Notes: generated by a model not told the origin, from the letters alone. Positions 17,042 to 25,919 are shown, counted from the first letter of the stretch. The stretch: 64,000 bases of DNA from Moheibacter lacus (GCF_014042165.1 NZ_JACDZE010000002.1:124001-188000); one strand, 5' to 3'. Program-made: numbers and translations.

Positions 17042-18186
17042 ATTTTCATGAAATTTTCCTTCATCAAACGATTTAATTGAATTTGCGCAATGGAATCCGG
17101 CGCATATTTTAAAAAATTATTTCGCAAGTAAATTGCAAGAGAATTTTCAGATTGCGCCATTTTTCCTGCTATCCAGGAAGTATCCGTAATGTATTTCGTA
17201 CGATCTAATCGTCGATTTTCAAAATTCCGAAATGCGGTTGGAAAATCATTTTTCATCAATTCATCTTGTAAAACGGCCACATCTTCAATCGCCATACAAG
17301 CGCCTTGTCCCATATTGGGCGTGGTGGCGTGCGCCGCGTCACCGATCAACAGAACTTTATCAGAAAAATTGAAACGAGAAATTGGTTTTATATCCACAAT
17401 CGGCGTACTGATTACATCTTTTTCATCCGTCAAATCCAATAACATCGGAATATCCCGATGGTAATTTTGAAACAATTTTTTTAATTCTTCAAGTCCAAAT
17501 TTATCCACACCGTCATTCATATCAGAATTCACACAAGCATACCAATACACGCGCTTTCCGCTCAACGGCGAAATTCCAAAACGTCCGTTTCGTCCCCAAG
17601 TTTCCGAATTTTTATGAATGGATTTCCAATTCTCCAAATGCACAACGCCTCTCCAACACCAATATCCGGCGTATCTCGGCTTTGATTTCGGCAAAAAAAA
17701 TTGTCTGACTTTTGAATTCACACCATCGGCTCCGATCACATAATCAAATTCTACTATTGAATTATCCTTAAATTTTAGTCGAACTTTAGAATCGACCTGA
17801 ATGTCAATAAATTCCTTTGAAGTTTCAATTTGATTGGCATCCAATTGACTTAGTAAAAACTGGTGCAAATCGGCACGGTGAACAGCATAATTGGCTTTGT
17901 TGTACTTTTTTGAAATCCTGGAGGTGTCGGCCTGAACCAGAATTTCTCCTTTTTCATTGCAAATATCAAATTGATCAATTGGATTACTGATCTGGACAAT
18001 CCCTTCTTCCAAATCCAAATATTCAAAAGCCTTGATCGCATTACTCGCCAGACCTATCCCCGCTCCTATTCCACGAACGGTTTCCGAAGCTTCAAAAACG
18101 GTAGAATCCAATTCCAAATCATTCAACATTTTGGCAAGAGTTAAACCTCCGATCCCGGCACCGATTATCCCAATTTTTGGTTTCAT
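17038..18186 (-). CDS. FAD-dependent monooxygenase (aromatic hydroxylase/TetX-like class)
   Basis: 382 residues. The dinucleotide-binding loop IIGAGIGGLTLAKML is at residues 7-21, the DG motif FDYVIGADGVNSKVR near 155, and the FAD-ribityl motif GDAAHATTPNMGQGACMAIED near 285. This class hydroxylates aromatic or polyketide compounds with NAD(P)H and oxygen; some relatives inactivate antibiotics. No neighbouring gene identifies the substrate. The gene is single and cytoplasmic. Confidence 0.88.
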   Translation of the reverse strand: MKPKIGIIGAGIGGLTLAKMLNDLELDSTVFEASETVRGIGAGIGLASNAIKAFEYLDLEEGIVQISNPIDQFDICNEKGEILVQADTSRISKKYNKANYAVHRADLHQFLLSQLDANQIETSKEFIDIQVDSKVRLKFKDNSIVEFDYVIGADGVNSKVRQFFLPKSKPRYAGYWCWRGVVHLENWKSIHKNSETWGRNGRFGISPLSGKRVYWYACVNSDMNDGVDKFGLEELKKLFQNYHRDIPMLLDLTDEKDVISTPIVDIKPISRFNFSDKVLLIGDAAHATTPNMGQGACMAIEDVAVLQDELMKNDFPTAFRNFENRRLDRTKYITDTSWIAGKMAQSENSLAIYLRNNFLKYAPDSIAQIQLNRLMKENFMKI

Positions 18187-18281
18187 AGTTGAAATTTAAA
18201 TCAATATTCTGAAATGCAAAATGAGGATTATCAGCGATTCTAAATTTCTCATTATTCTGTTAATTTCATACATTCGCTAAC

Positions 18282-19055
18282 ATGAAAATAATTAGCTACA
18301 ACGTCAACGGAATTCGCGCTGCGATGCGCAAAGGATTATTGGATTGGGTAAAAGTCGCACAGCCCGATGTCCTTTGTCTACAAGAAACCAAAGCGAACGA
18401 AGAACAAATCCTGGAAGAAATCAAATTATTCAGCGAAATCGGGTATTTCTCGTATTGGCATTCCGCTCAGAAAAAGGGATACAGCGGCGTTGCCATTCTT
18501 ACCAAACATACACCGGAAAAGGTAGAATATGGAACCGGAATCGAATACATCGATTTTGAAGGTCGTGTCTTACGCGTGGATTATGAAGGTGTTTCCATCA
18601 TCAGTGTATATGTTCCGAGCGGAACCAATATGGATCGGCTGGATTTCAAAATGCAGTTCTGTCGAGACTTTCAAAACTATATCAAAGAATTACGAAATGA
18701 AATTCCCAACTTGGTGATTTGTGGGGATTATAACATTTGTCACGAAGCGATTGACATTTGGGATCCGATTCGAAACGCAAAAGTTTCCGGTTTTTTACCA
18801 ATGGAACGCGAATGGTTAAGCGGATATTTAGAAGACTGCGATTTGATTGATTCTTTTCGCTATTTTGTAAAAGAACCGCATCACTATAGTTGGTGGAGTC
18901 AGCGTTTCCCCACGGTTCGCGAGCAAAACAAAGGTTGGCGGATTGATTACAATATGGTCAGTCGACCATTGGAAAAAAATATGGTGAGAGCAGCTATTTT
19001 ACCGGAAGCCAAACATTCAGATCACTGTCCTGTCCTCGTAGAATTGGATATTTGA
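18282..19055 (+). CDS. xth: Exodeoxyribonuclease III
   Basis: 257 residues, complete. The endonuclease/exonuclease/phosphatase fold shows YNVNGIRAA at the start, the metal-binding Glu in LQETKANEEQ, the catalytic VICGDYNICHEAIDIW with Asp and Asn, and the terminal HSDHCPV motif. It is an AP endonuclease and 3'-to-5' exonuclease of base excision repair. It is not in an operon with ung, which is also in this window at 62812. Confidence 0.95.
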   Translation: MKIISYNVNGIRAAMRKGLLDWVKVAQPDVLCLQETKANEEQILEEIKLFSEIGYFSYWHSAQKKGYSGVAILTKHTPEKVEYGTGIEYIDFEGRVLRVDYEGVSIISVYVPSGTNMDRLDFKMQFCRDFQNYIKELRNEIPNLVICGDYNICHEAIDIWDPIRNAKVSGFLPMEREWLSGYLEDCDLIDSFRYFVKEPHHYSWWSQRFPTVREQNKGWRIDYNMVSRPLEKNMVRAAILPEAKHSDHCPVLVELDI

Positions 19056-19144
19056 TTATTTTTTGTTTCAATTCAAATCCAATTTTAACAATTCTTAATT
19101 TTTAATTGGAATAATGTTTGGAAATAGATTGCAAAATTTAAATT

Positions 19145-19927
19145 ATGAAAAAAATATTTTTTGCAAGTATTCTCTCCATTGGATTATTTGCTATTGGTTG
19201 TAGTGATGATGAATCTTCCGGAAATTCAGGCGACACTGCGACACTTGAACTTAGATTGACAGACGGTCCTGCGGATTACGAAGAAATCAATTTGGATGTT
19301 CAAGCGGTTGAAATAATCGTAGAAGGTGAGAATATCAATTTCCCCATTCCTAACCCCGGTGTTTATAACATTTTGGAGTTAAACAATGGAATTGATGTTT
19401 TGCTGGGCAATGCGCCTATCCCTGTTGGAGATGTTTCCCAAATCCGTTTGATTTTAGGTGATGATAACACGATTCGAGTAAACGGTGAATTGCATCCTTT
19501 GGACACTCCTTCTGCACAACAAAGTGGGTTGAAAGTAAATGTTCATTATAATTTTGAGCCGGGAATGGTTTACCATGTCTGGTTGGATTTTGATGCCGGA
19601 AAATCAATTGTGGAAAGAGGGAACGGAACCTACGGTTTGAAACCCGTTGTGAGAGCCTATACTGATTTGACAAATGGTATGATCGAAGGACATGTGCTTC
19701 CTATAGAAGCTTTGACAACAGTTTATGCCATTCAAAATGTTCAGGATACGATTGCCGTTGCTATTCCGGAACCAACCGGTTATTTCCGATTCAGCGGTAT
19801 GGAAGAAGGAACGTACAATTTAAAATTCGATGCTGGAAATGAGGCATTTCAAGATCAAGAATTGGAAAATGTAAATGTAACATTTGGAAATATCACAAAT
19901 CTTGGAGAAGTGATTATGGTTCCATAG
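19145..19927 (+). CDS. DUF4382 domain lipoprotein
   Basis: 260 residues. A lipoprotein signal ends in IGCSD, with Cys at residue 19. The first mature domain (LELRLTDGPADYEEINLDVQAVEI) is the DUF4382 pattern; the last 70 residues look like a carboxypeptidase-regulatory or Cna-B type beta sandwich (IEGHVLPIEALTTVYA, GTYNLKFDAG). It is probably anchored in the outer or inner membrane facing the periplasm or outside. Function is unknown. Confidence 0.85.
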   Translation: MKKIFFASILSIGLFAIGCSDDESSGNSGDTATLELRLTDGPADYEEINLDVQAVEIIVEGENINFPIPNPGVYNILELNNGIDVLLGNAPIPVGDVSQIRLILGDDNTIRVNGELHPLDTPSAQQSGLKVNVHYNFEPGMVYHVWLDFDAGKSIVERGNGTYGLKPVVRAYTDLTNGMIEGHVLPIEALTTVYAIQNVQDTIAVAIPEPTGYFRFSGMEEGTYNLKFDAGNEAFQDQELENVNVTFGNITNLGEVIMVP

Positions 19928-19951
19928 AACTAAAATTTCATTTGATAAATC

Positions 19952-19987
19952 AACAGACAATCTTCAAATAAGGTTGTCTGTTTTTTG
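19952..19987 (+). terminator. Terminator after the DUF4382 gene
   Basis: AACAGACAATCTT pairs with AGGTTGTCTGTT (one G-U pair), followed by TTTTTT. Confidence 0.8.
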
Positions 19988-20010
19988 TTTCAAATCCTTA
20001 CATTTAACCT

Positions 20011-20634
20011 ATGAAAATCTCCATCCCGCAACCTTGTCACGAAAACTGGAACGAAATGCTTGCAGATGAGAAAGGGCGTTTTTGTCAATCTTGCCAGAAA
20101 TGCGTGATTGATTTTACGAAACTTTCGGATAAGGAAATCTTAAATTATTCAGAAAGGAATATTTGTGTTAAAATATCTAATAATCAGATAGATAGAATTA
20201 ATTCACGAAAAATATTTCAAATACCAAATTGGTTACGATATTCATCATTATTGATTGCTATGGGTTTAAATTCTGTAATTTTTGCTCAAAATAATAACTC
20301 TAAAATAAAATACACCACTTCCCAAATTGAAGAATTACAAAAACAGGATTCAACAATAGTTATTAAACTACAAGTCATTGATGGTTTTGATGAAACTCCA
20401 ATTTCTGATGCTAAAGTTTACTTAAACAAAAGAAAAAGAAAGTATTCAACAAAAACAGACAAGAATGGGTATTTTGAACTTGAAATTCCAACAAAATATT
20501 TGTACGATGATTTAACAATTGAAAAAGATTATTTAAAAGATAGATTTCAAATTGGTTATCTTCTGAATCAGGATAGAATAGGTTTGGTCTTGAAAATCCT
20601 TATTGGCCGAATAGATTTTAATAAAGCAAAATAA
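20011..20634 (+). CDS. Cys-rich N-terminal domain + membrane helix + regulatory-like beta domain, copy 1
   Basis: 207 residues of a three-part protein. Residues 1-55 hold Cys9, Cys25, Cys28 and Cys31 (PCHENWNEM, FCQSCQKCV) and a later ICVK, plus DFTKLSDKEI; this looks like a small metal-binding cytoplasmic domain found at the start of other Bacteroidota membrane proteins. A single hydrophobic helix (about residues 74-92, ending VIFAQ) follows. The rest is a carboxypeptidase-regulatory-like domain (ISDAKVYLNKRKRKYSTKT). The C-terminus differs from copy 2. No function is established. The genes lie 16 bases apart. Confidence 0.72.
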   Translation: MKISIPQPCHENWNEMLADEKGRFCQSCQKCVIDFTKLSDKEILNYSERNICVKISNNQIDRINSRKIFQIPNWLRYSSLLIAMGLNSVIFAQNNNSKIKYTTSQIEELQKQDSTIVIKLQVIDGFDETPISDAKVYLNKRKRKYSTKTDKNGYFELEIPTKYLYDDLTIEKDYLKDRFQIGYLLNQDRIGLVLKILIGRIDFNKAK

Positions 20635-20650
20635 ATTGATGAGTTAAAAA

Positions 20651-21316
20651 ATGAAAATCTCCATCCCACAACCTTGTCACGAAAACTGGAACGAAATGCT
20701 TCCGGAAGAAAAAGGACGATTTTGTCTTTCTTGTCAGAAATGTGTTTTGGATTTTACCAAAATGTCTGATTCAGAAATTTTAAATTATTCAAAACAAAAA
20801 GATATTTGTGTAAAAGTAAACAGAAATCAAATCTATAGAATCAATAGAATCAATCAAAACTATAATTCAATATATCCAAAATGGTTTCGATTTTCTTCGT
20901 TATTAGTTGCTTTTGGTTTGAGTTCTATTGGATTTGGACAAAACAATTCTGAATTGAAATACACAACTTCCGATATTGAAAAATTAATTAAAAAAGATAC
21001 TGTTGTTATTTTGAAACTTCAAGTTGTTGATGATTTTGAAGGAAGTCCAATTTCAGGTGCAAAAGTTTATTTAAACAAAAAGAAAAGAAAAATCTCTACG
21101 ATAACTGATGAAAATGGATATTTTGAATTGGAAATCCCAACTAAATATTTGAATGATTATATCATTGTTGAAAGTGAATATTTAAACCGTGATTATCAAA
21201 TCAAATACATTTTAAACCAAGATAAAATTGGAAATGAAATTTATTTAGGACAAGTTTATTTTGAAAAGTCTAAACCAAATTCTTTTATTGATTCCATTTT
21301 TAAATTCTTTGCCTAA
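20651..21316 (+). CDS. Cys-rich N-terminal domain + membrane helix + regulatory-like beta domain, copy 2
   Basis: 221 residues, a tandem paralogue of the preceding gene with the same domain order. The first 51 bases of the two genes differ at one position only, and the beta domain is also similar (ISGAKVYLNKKKRKISTIT), whereas the linker between the Cys domain and the helix has diverged. The spaced CxxCxxC pattern with the upstream PC is fully kept. It is followed after 15 bases by a DUF2461 gene on the same strand. The role is unknown; signal transfer or a periplasmic scaffold are possible. Confidence 0.72.
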   Translation: MKISIPQPCHENWNEMLPEEKGRFCLSCQKCVLDFTKMSDSEILNYSKQKDICVKVNRNQIYRINRINQNYNSIYPKWFRFSSLLVAFGLSSIGFGQNNSELKYTTSDIEKLIKKDTVVILKLQVVDDFEGSPISGAKVYLNKKKRKISTITDENGYFELEIPTKYLNDYIIVESEYLNRDYQIKYILNQDKIGNEIYLGQVYFEKSKPNSFIDSIFKFFA

Positions 21317-21331
21317 TAATTTCAAAAAATT

Positions 21332-22000
21332 ATGTCTCACTTTACCCCCGAATTCCTACAATTCCTACGAGAATTACCCGCTAATAACAACCGCGATTGG
21401 TTTCATGAAAATAAAAAACATTATGAACAATTCGTAAAATTCCCATTTGAGAAATTCGTAACAGATTTGATTGAAGCATTTTCAAAAGAAGGTTTGGCTG
21501 TAGGCGAATTAACTGCAAAAGAATGTATTTTCAGAATTTATCGCGATGTAAGATTTGGTCTCGACAAATCACCGTATAAAATTCATGTTTCAGCATTGAT
21601 TGCTCCGGGCGGACGAAAAAGCATGAATAGTTTTGGTGCGTATGTTGAACTTTCGGGTGAACATGTCCGTTTATACAGCGGTGCCTATCAGCCATCGCCT
21701 GAACTTTTGGTGCAAATCCGACAAAAGATTTATGACGAACCGGAACGTTTACAAGAATTAATTTCCGACAAGAAATTCAAACAAAACTTCGGAGAAATCC
21801 GAGGCGAGAAAAACAAACGCATCAACAAACCTTTTTCTGAAATCATCGAAAATCAACCTTTGATTCTCAATAAATCATTCTATTATTTCAAAAATTACGA
21901 ATCCGAAAATGTATTGAAAAAAGATTTCATCCAGCGATTAGTCAAAGATTATAAAATCATTCAGCCGTTGAATCAGTATCTTGAAGAAGCAATTAAATGA
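21332..22000 (+). CDS. DUF2461 family protein
   Basis: 222 residues, the usual length. Markers are FTPEFLQFLRELPANNNRDWFHENK at the start, IYRDVRFGLDKSPYKIH in the middle, and LYSGAYQPSPELL. No catalytic role is known for DUF2461 (TIGR02453-like) proteins. The gene ends exactly where an inverted repeat of the toxin-antitoxin promoter region begins. Confidence 0.92.
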   Translation: MSHFTPEFLQFLRELPANNNRDWFHENKKHYEQFVKFPFEKFVTDLIEAFSKEGLAVGELTAKECIFRIYRDVRFGLDKSPYKIHVSALIAPGGRKSMNSFGAYVELSGEHVRLYSGAYQPSPELLVQIRQKIYDEPERLQELISDKKFKQNFGEIRGEKNKRINKPFSEIIENQPLILNKSFYYFKNYESENVLKKDFIQRLVKDYKIIQPLNQYLEEAIK

Positions 22001-22019
22001 TGTACTTATATATGTACAT
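22000..22019 (+). promoter_or_regulatory. Inverted repeat, candidate antitoxin operator
   Basis: ATGTAC (22000-22005) and GTACAT (22014-22019) form a dyad with an 8-base AT spacer. It lies just upstream of the -7 box of the toxin-antitoxin genes, in the position expected for autorepression by a Phd/YefM antitoxin. Confidence 0.5.
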
Positions 22020-22028
22020 GATAATTAC

Positions 22029-22036
22029 TATCTTTG
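22029..22036 (+). promoter_or_regulatory. -7 box of the toxin-antitoxin genes (TATCTTTG)
   Basis: TATCTTTG fully matches TAnnTTTG and lies 10 bases after the inverted repeat and 20 before the antitoxin ATG at 22056. Confidence 0.6.
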
Positions 22037-22055
22037 TAATTAAATGAACTATAAG

Positions 22056-22310
22056 ATGAAAACCATCACTGTTTCTGAATTCAGAAAAAACATAAAAAAA
22101 TACGCAGATTTGGCGAGAACTGAAAAAGTAATTGTCAATCGTGGTGAAGGAAAAGCTTTTGCAATCGTTCCTTTGGAAGAAGTCGAAGATCCGGGTTACA
22201 ATCCTGAGTTTGTAAAGAAAATTGAGAAATCTTTACAAGAGGCAGAAGAAGGAAAAACTGTAACAATTAAAACTGAAAAAGAACTTAGAGAATTTCTTGA
22301 TTCATTATGA
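22056..22310 (+). CDS. Type II antitoxin, Phd/YefM family
   Basis: 84 residues from the ATG at 22056; an in-frame ATG at 22044 would add four residues, but the family begins at MKTITVSEFRKNIKKY. The N-terminal half is the DNA-binding Phd fold (VIVNRGEGKAFAIVPLEE), and the acidic C-terminal tail (EEVEDPGYNPE to the end) should wrap around the toxin. The stop overlaps the toxin start by four bases (ATGA), which links their translation. The antitoxin likely represses its own promoter through the dyad upstream. Confidence 0.9.
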   Translation: MKTITVSEFRKNIKKYADLARTEKVIVNRGEGKAFAIVPLEEVEDPGYNPEFVKKIEKSLQEAEEGKTVTIKTEKELREFLDSL

Positions 22311-22582
22311 ATTATATTCTGAAATTTACTGAAATTGCAGAAAAAGATATTTCATCGTTGAAAAAGTCCGATAAAAGAGCATTTGAAAAATTAAGTCAGT
22401 TGTTGGATGAACTAAAAGAACATCCTTATTCAGGAACCGGGAAACCAAAAACCCTTAAACATTCACTCAAAGGGTTATGGTCAAGAAGAATTTCTAAAAA
22501 ACATCGACTTATTTATGCGGTTTACGAGAATGAAATTACAGTTCTCATTGTTTCCGCAAAAGGACATTATTCTGATAAATAA
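22307..22582 (+). CDS. Type II toxin, YoeB/Txe family mRNA interferase
   Basis: 91 residues, a RelE-fold ribonuclease. Typical YoeB features are the GTGKPKTLKHSLKGLWSRRISKKHRL block with WSRRI and HRL, and the C-terminal KGHY with the catalytic His and Tyr. YoeB toxins cut mRNA in the ribosome A site and are blocked by YefM-type antitoxins, which precede it here. The gene appears intact. Confidence 0.92.
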   Translation: MNYILKFTEIAEKDISSLKKSDKRAFEKLSQLLDELKEHPYSGTGKPKTLKHSLKGLWSRRISKKHRLIYAVYENEITVLIVSAKGHYSDK

Positions 22583-22628
22583 ACATCTATCACCTAACTT
22601 CCCACTTCTATCATCCAACCAAATTTAT

Positions 22629-22636
22629 TACCTTTG
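22629..22636 (+). promoter_or_regulatory. -7 box of ffh (TACCTTTG)
   Basis: TACCTTTG fully matches TAnnTTTG, 23 bases before the ffh ATG. Confidence 0.6.
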
Positions 22637-22659
22637 CAATCCAAAAATAATCGAAGAAG

Positions 22660-23997
22660 ATGTTTCAGAGTTTACAGGATAAATTAGACAAAGCTTTACA
22701 TACGCTCAAAGGAAAAGGGCAAATCACCGAAATCAACGTTGCAGAAACCATCAAAGAAGTGCGTCGTGCGCTTGTTGATGCCGACGTGAGTTACAAAGTG
22801 GCCAAAGATTTTACGGACAAAGTAAAAGAAAAAGCTTTAGGTCAAAATGTTATTACCGCTTTGAATCCTAACCAATTGATGGTCAAAATCGTCCACGATG
22901 AATTGGCGGATTTGATGGGTGGCGATACTGCAGAATTGAACATTTCTGAAAATCCGACAATTATTTTGATTGCCGGTCTTCAAGGTTCCGGTAAAACGAC
23001 TTTCTCCGGAAAATTGGCGAATTATCTGAAAAAGAAAAAGGGAAAAAATCCGCTTTTGGTTGCTGGAGACGTTTATCGTCCGGCGGCAATTGATCAATTG
23101 AAAGTATTGGGCGAACAAATAGGCGTGCCGGTTTATGCCGAAGAAGAAAATAAAAATCCGGTTCAGATTGCACAAAATGCTTTGGCAAAAGCCAAAGAAG
23201 GAAAACACAATGTCATCATTCTCGATACCGCAGGTCGTTTGGCGATCGATGAAGCGATGATGAACGAAATCCGACAAGTCCATCAAACTGTAAAACCGAC
23301 CGAAACTTTATTTGTGGTCGATTCGATGACCGGACAAGATGCTGTAAACACTGCAAAAGCATTTAATGACGTTTTGGATTATAACGGAGTTGTTTTAACC
23401 AAATTGGATGGTGATACCCGTGGTGGTGCGGCTTTGACGATTCGTACAGTTGTTGACAAACCGATTAAATTTATCTCAACCGGCGAGAAAATGGAAGCTT
23501 TGGATATTTTTTATCCGTCGCGTATGGCCGACCGAATTCTCGGAATGGGTGACGTGGTTTCCTTGGTGGAACGGGCGCAAGAGCAATTTGATGAAGAAGA
23601 AGCCAAACGTTTACAAAAGAAAATTGCCAAAAATAAATTTGATTTTGAGGATTTCTTAAAACAAATCCAACAAATCAAACGAATGGGAAATATGAAGGAT
23701 TTGATGGGGATGATTCCGGGCGCCGGAAAAGCATTAAAAGACGTCGAAATCGACGATGATGCATTTAAAGGCGTGGAAGCTATCATCCGATCGATGACGC
23801 TAAAAGAACGACAAAACCCACATATCATCGACGCAAGTCGTAAAAAAAGAATCGCTTCAGGTTCAGGAACTTCGGTTCAAGAAGTAAACCAATTGTTGAA
23901 ACAGTTTTCCGAAATGGGAAAAATGATGAAATTCATGCAATCTCCGGGCGGAAGACAGATGATGCAGGCAATGGGAAAAAATATGCCGGGACAATAA
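22660..23997 (+). CDS. ffh: Signal recognition particle protein Ffh
   Basis: 445 residues. An N domain is followed by the SRP GTPase (GLQGSGKTTFSGKL as G1 near residue 107, DTAGRLAID as G3, TKLDGDTRGG as G4) and the Met-rich M domain (FLKQIQQIKRMGNMKDLMGMIPG onward) that binds signal sequences and SRP RNA. It targets inner-membrane and secreted proteins to the Sec translocon with FtsY. The C-terminus (MKFMQSPGGRQMMQAMGKNM) is normal. Confidence 0.97.
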   Translation: MFQSLQDKLDKALHTLKGKGQITEINVAETIKEVRRALVDADVSYKVAKDFTDKVKEKALGQNVITALNPNQLMVKIVHDELADLMGGDTAELNISENPTIILIAGLQGSGKTTFSGKLANYLKKKKGKNPLLVAGDVYRPAAIDQLKVLGEQIGVPVYAEEENKNPVQIAQNALAKAKEGKHNVIILDTAGRLAIDEAMMNEIRQVHQTVKPTETLFVVDSMTGQDAVNTAKAFNDVLDYNGVVLTKLDGDTRGGAALTIRTVVDKPIKFISTGEKMEALDIFYPSRMADRILGMGDVVSLVERAQEQFDEEEAKRLQKKIAKNKFDFEDFLKQIQQIKRMGNMKDLMGMIPGAGKALKDVEIDDDAFKGVEAIIRSMTLKERQNPHIIDASRKKRIASGSGTSVQEVNQLLKQFSEMGKMMKFMQSPGGRQMMQAMGKNMPGQ

Positions 23998-23998
23998 A

Positions 23999-24033
23999 AA
24001 TTCAGCAAGTCAACTTAATGGTTTTGCTGAATT
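23999..24033 (+). terminator. Hairpin after ffh
   Basis: AATTCAGCAA (23999-24008) pairs with TTGCTGAATT (24024-24033) around a 15-base loop. The T run after it is weak. Confidence 0.5.
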
Positions 24034-24056
24034 ACTAATTTAATTCTTGCTTTTAG

Positions 24057-24144
24057 TTGTGAACTTTGTGTTTTCCCATTGTGTTCTTAGTGGTAAAATT
24101 TCAACCACAATGGACTCAAAGAATTTCACAAAAGCTCACAAAGT
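24057..24144. repeat. Imperfect long inverted repeat (ACTTTGTG/CACAAAGT type)
   Basis: ACTTTGTG and nearby GTGTTCTTAGTGG on the left are mirrored by CCACAATGGACTCAAAG and CACAAAGT on the right. This resembles a palindromic intergenic repeat seen in many Bacteroidota genomes. An open frame of 61 codons crosses it but has no gene-like features. Confidence 0.5.
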
Positions 24145-24206
24145 AGTCGCTAAATTCTGTCGTTTTTATGCGAAACAAAGCCCAGTACTCTTTCAAGCTA
24201 AAGTAT

Positions 24207-25919
24207 TTAGTATTTTAGAAATTTCCCTTTAAAAATTACTTGATGATTTTCTAGAATTTTGTAGAAATAAATCCCGTTTGGATAATCAGAAACATTTTGA
24301 TTCAATTCAGATTCAAACGAATAAACATCAATCCATTTCCCTTCAGAATTATAGATTTTAACAAGATATTTTCCTAACCTTTCGGCTTTAAAATTTAAGT
24401 TGGATTTTACGGGATTTGGATAAATTTGAAAATTGAAATTTTGATTTTCAGTCAGATGCATCGTTCCACTTCCTTCCACGAATTCGTAGGTTTGATTGAT
24501 TTCTTCTATGGTAAAAATTTCGATTAAACCAGAAGGCCAACTTACTTTAACTTCTTGAATTTCAGTTGAATCACTTAATCCGAAATGTGTCGTCAAACTA
24601 TTTTGACTGGCATAACCGGAGGCTGCTTCCACTTTTCGCATTTGTGTTATCGAAATTCCATTGATTGTTGCAGTAACTTTTACAACAGCTCCGATTGCAG
24701 AACGATTGGACACCTCTCCTACCAATTTGATTTTCAACCAATTATTTCCAGTTCCTGTATTTTTATAAACCGAATTTTCTTGTCCTTCATTTTGATTGTT
24801 GGCATAAATGACATCCAGCCAACCATCGTTGTTGTAATCCCCAAAGGCTGCGCTATACGTCCAACCTTCAAATTCGGAAAGCGCACCAGAATTAACTTTG
24901 GTGAAATTCCCTTCGCCGTCATTTAAAAATATAGAATTATGAAAATGTGCATCGTTGTAAGAATTGGCAATGATCAAATCCAAATCCCCATCATTATCAA
25001 AATCTCCAAAACTTGACCCGAAAGAGTTGATTCCAATTTCGGCAATTTCAGAAACTGTAATTTCAGTAAACACACCATTTTCATTGATAAACAATTGATT
25101 GGCATCTTCCCAATTGGTCACCATCAAATCAAAATCACCATCATTGTCTACATCTGCCCATGAACTTCCCATCGAATTTCTTTCTTGATTTACAATGACC
25201 AAATCCGTGATTTTGGTAAAAATATTTGGACCATCATTTCTGTATAAAGTGTTGAAATGGTTGCCTTCATTGGTAATAAATAAATCGGAATCACCATCGG
25301 AATCATAATCCACCCAATCAATTGATCTTGAAGGCTTAACTTCATCTGTAATCGCCAAATCAGTTCGTTGTAAAAAACTTCCATCTGCATGGTTTTCAAA
25401 ATAGAGATTTCGTAAAGATTGAGCACTGTTGGTGATGTACAAATCCAAAAGTTGATCTCCATTTACGTCAATCCAATTTGCTGTTTCTGAATAAGTTAAA
25501 TTGGGAGCTACGTCTTCTTCAAAGGTAAATGAAGCATCGCCATTGTTTCGGTAAAAATAATTGCGTTTGGGTTGACCGCCAGCACCCCAAGTTACCACAT
25601 AACCATCCAAATCTCCATCATTGTCAACATCAGCAAAACTCGCGCCTACCGCTCTGATGCTTTGCTCGACGATGTCATCATTTGTTATAGTCGTAAAACT
25701 TCCATCACCATTATTGAGATACAGCATATTAGTTTCACCGGATGAAAGTCCATTGGTAAAAAAGATGTCGTCCCAACCATCGTTGTTAACATCTACAAAA
25801 TTGGCACTTCTGGAAGAAGAAACCGTTGTGGTAATATCGGGAAATTCCATTGCCTCAAAAGATTGTCCATTTGAAACAAATAAACCAAGGCTTAAAAAAG
25901 AAAATATTGTTGTTTTCAT
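24207..25919 (-). CDS. Secreted FG-GAP/VCBS repeat protein with ASPIC/UnbV domain and T9SS type A sorting domain
   Basis: 570 residues. A signal peptide (FLSLGLFVSNGQ) is followed by about seven FG-GAP/VCBS beta-propeller repeats, each with a DVNNDGWDD or DVDNDGDLD calcium loop (about residues 40-370). Next is an ASPIC/UnbV domain (SAIGAVVKVTATINGI, GYASQNSLTTHFGLG-like), as in CRTAC1. The end (FQIYPNPVKSNLNF to the terminal KGKFLKY) is a type A C-terminal domain for export by the type IX secretion system. The protein should be on the cell surface or outside; binding of carbohydrate or protein is likely but the ligand is unknown. Confidence 0.9.
   Translation of the reverse strand: MKTTIFSFLSLGLFVSNGQSFEAMEFPDITTTVSSSRSANFVDVNNDGWDDIFFTNGLSSGETNMLYLNNGDGSFTTITNDDIVEQSIRAVGASFADVDNDGDLDGYVVTWGAGGQPKRNYFYRNNGDASFTFEEDVAPNLTYSETANWIDVNGDQLLDLYITNSAQSLRNLYFENHADGSFLQRTDLAITDEVKPSRSIDWVDYDSDGDSDLFITNEGNHFNTLYRNDGPNIFTKITDLVIVNQERNSMGSSWADVDNDGDFDLMVTNWEDANQLFINENGVFTEITVSEIAEIGINSFGSSFGDFDNDGDLDLIIANSYNDAHFHNSIFLNDGEGNFTKVNSGALSEFEGWTYSAAFGDYNNDGWLDVIYANNQNEGQENSVYKNTGTGNNWLKIKLVGEVSNRSAIGAVVKVTATINGISITQMRKVEAASGYASQNSLTTHFGLSDSTEIQEVKVSWPSGLIEIFTIEEINQTYEFVEGSGTMHLTENQNFNFQIYPNPVKSNLNFKAERLGKYLVKIYNSEGKWIDVYSFESELNQNVSDYPNGIYFYKILENHQVIFKGKFLKY

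Noticed and set aside
20011-21316. One frameshifted gene instead of two paralogues
   Set aside because: Both copies have their own start, full domain set and stop; the similarity begins anew at the second ATG.
22837-23286. Open frame of 149 codons on the minus strand
   Set aside because: It is antisense to ffh, with no family features.
24047-24232. 61-codon plus-strand frame after ffh
   Set aside because: It runs through an inverted repeat and has no start signal or family similarity.
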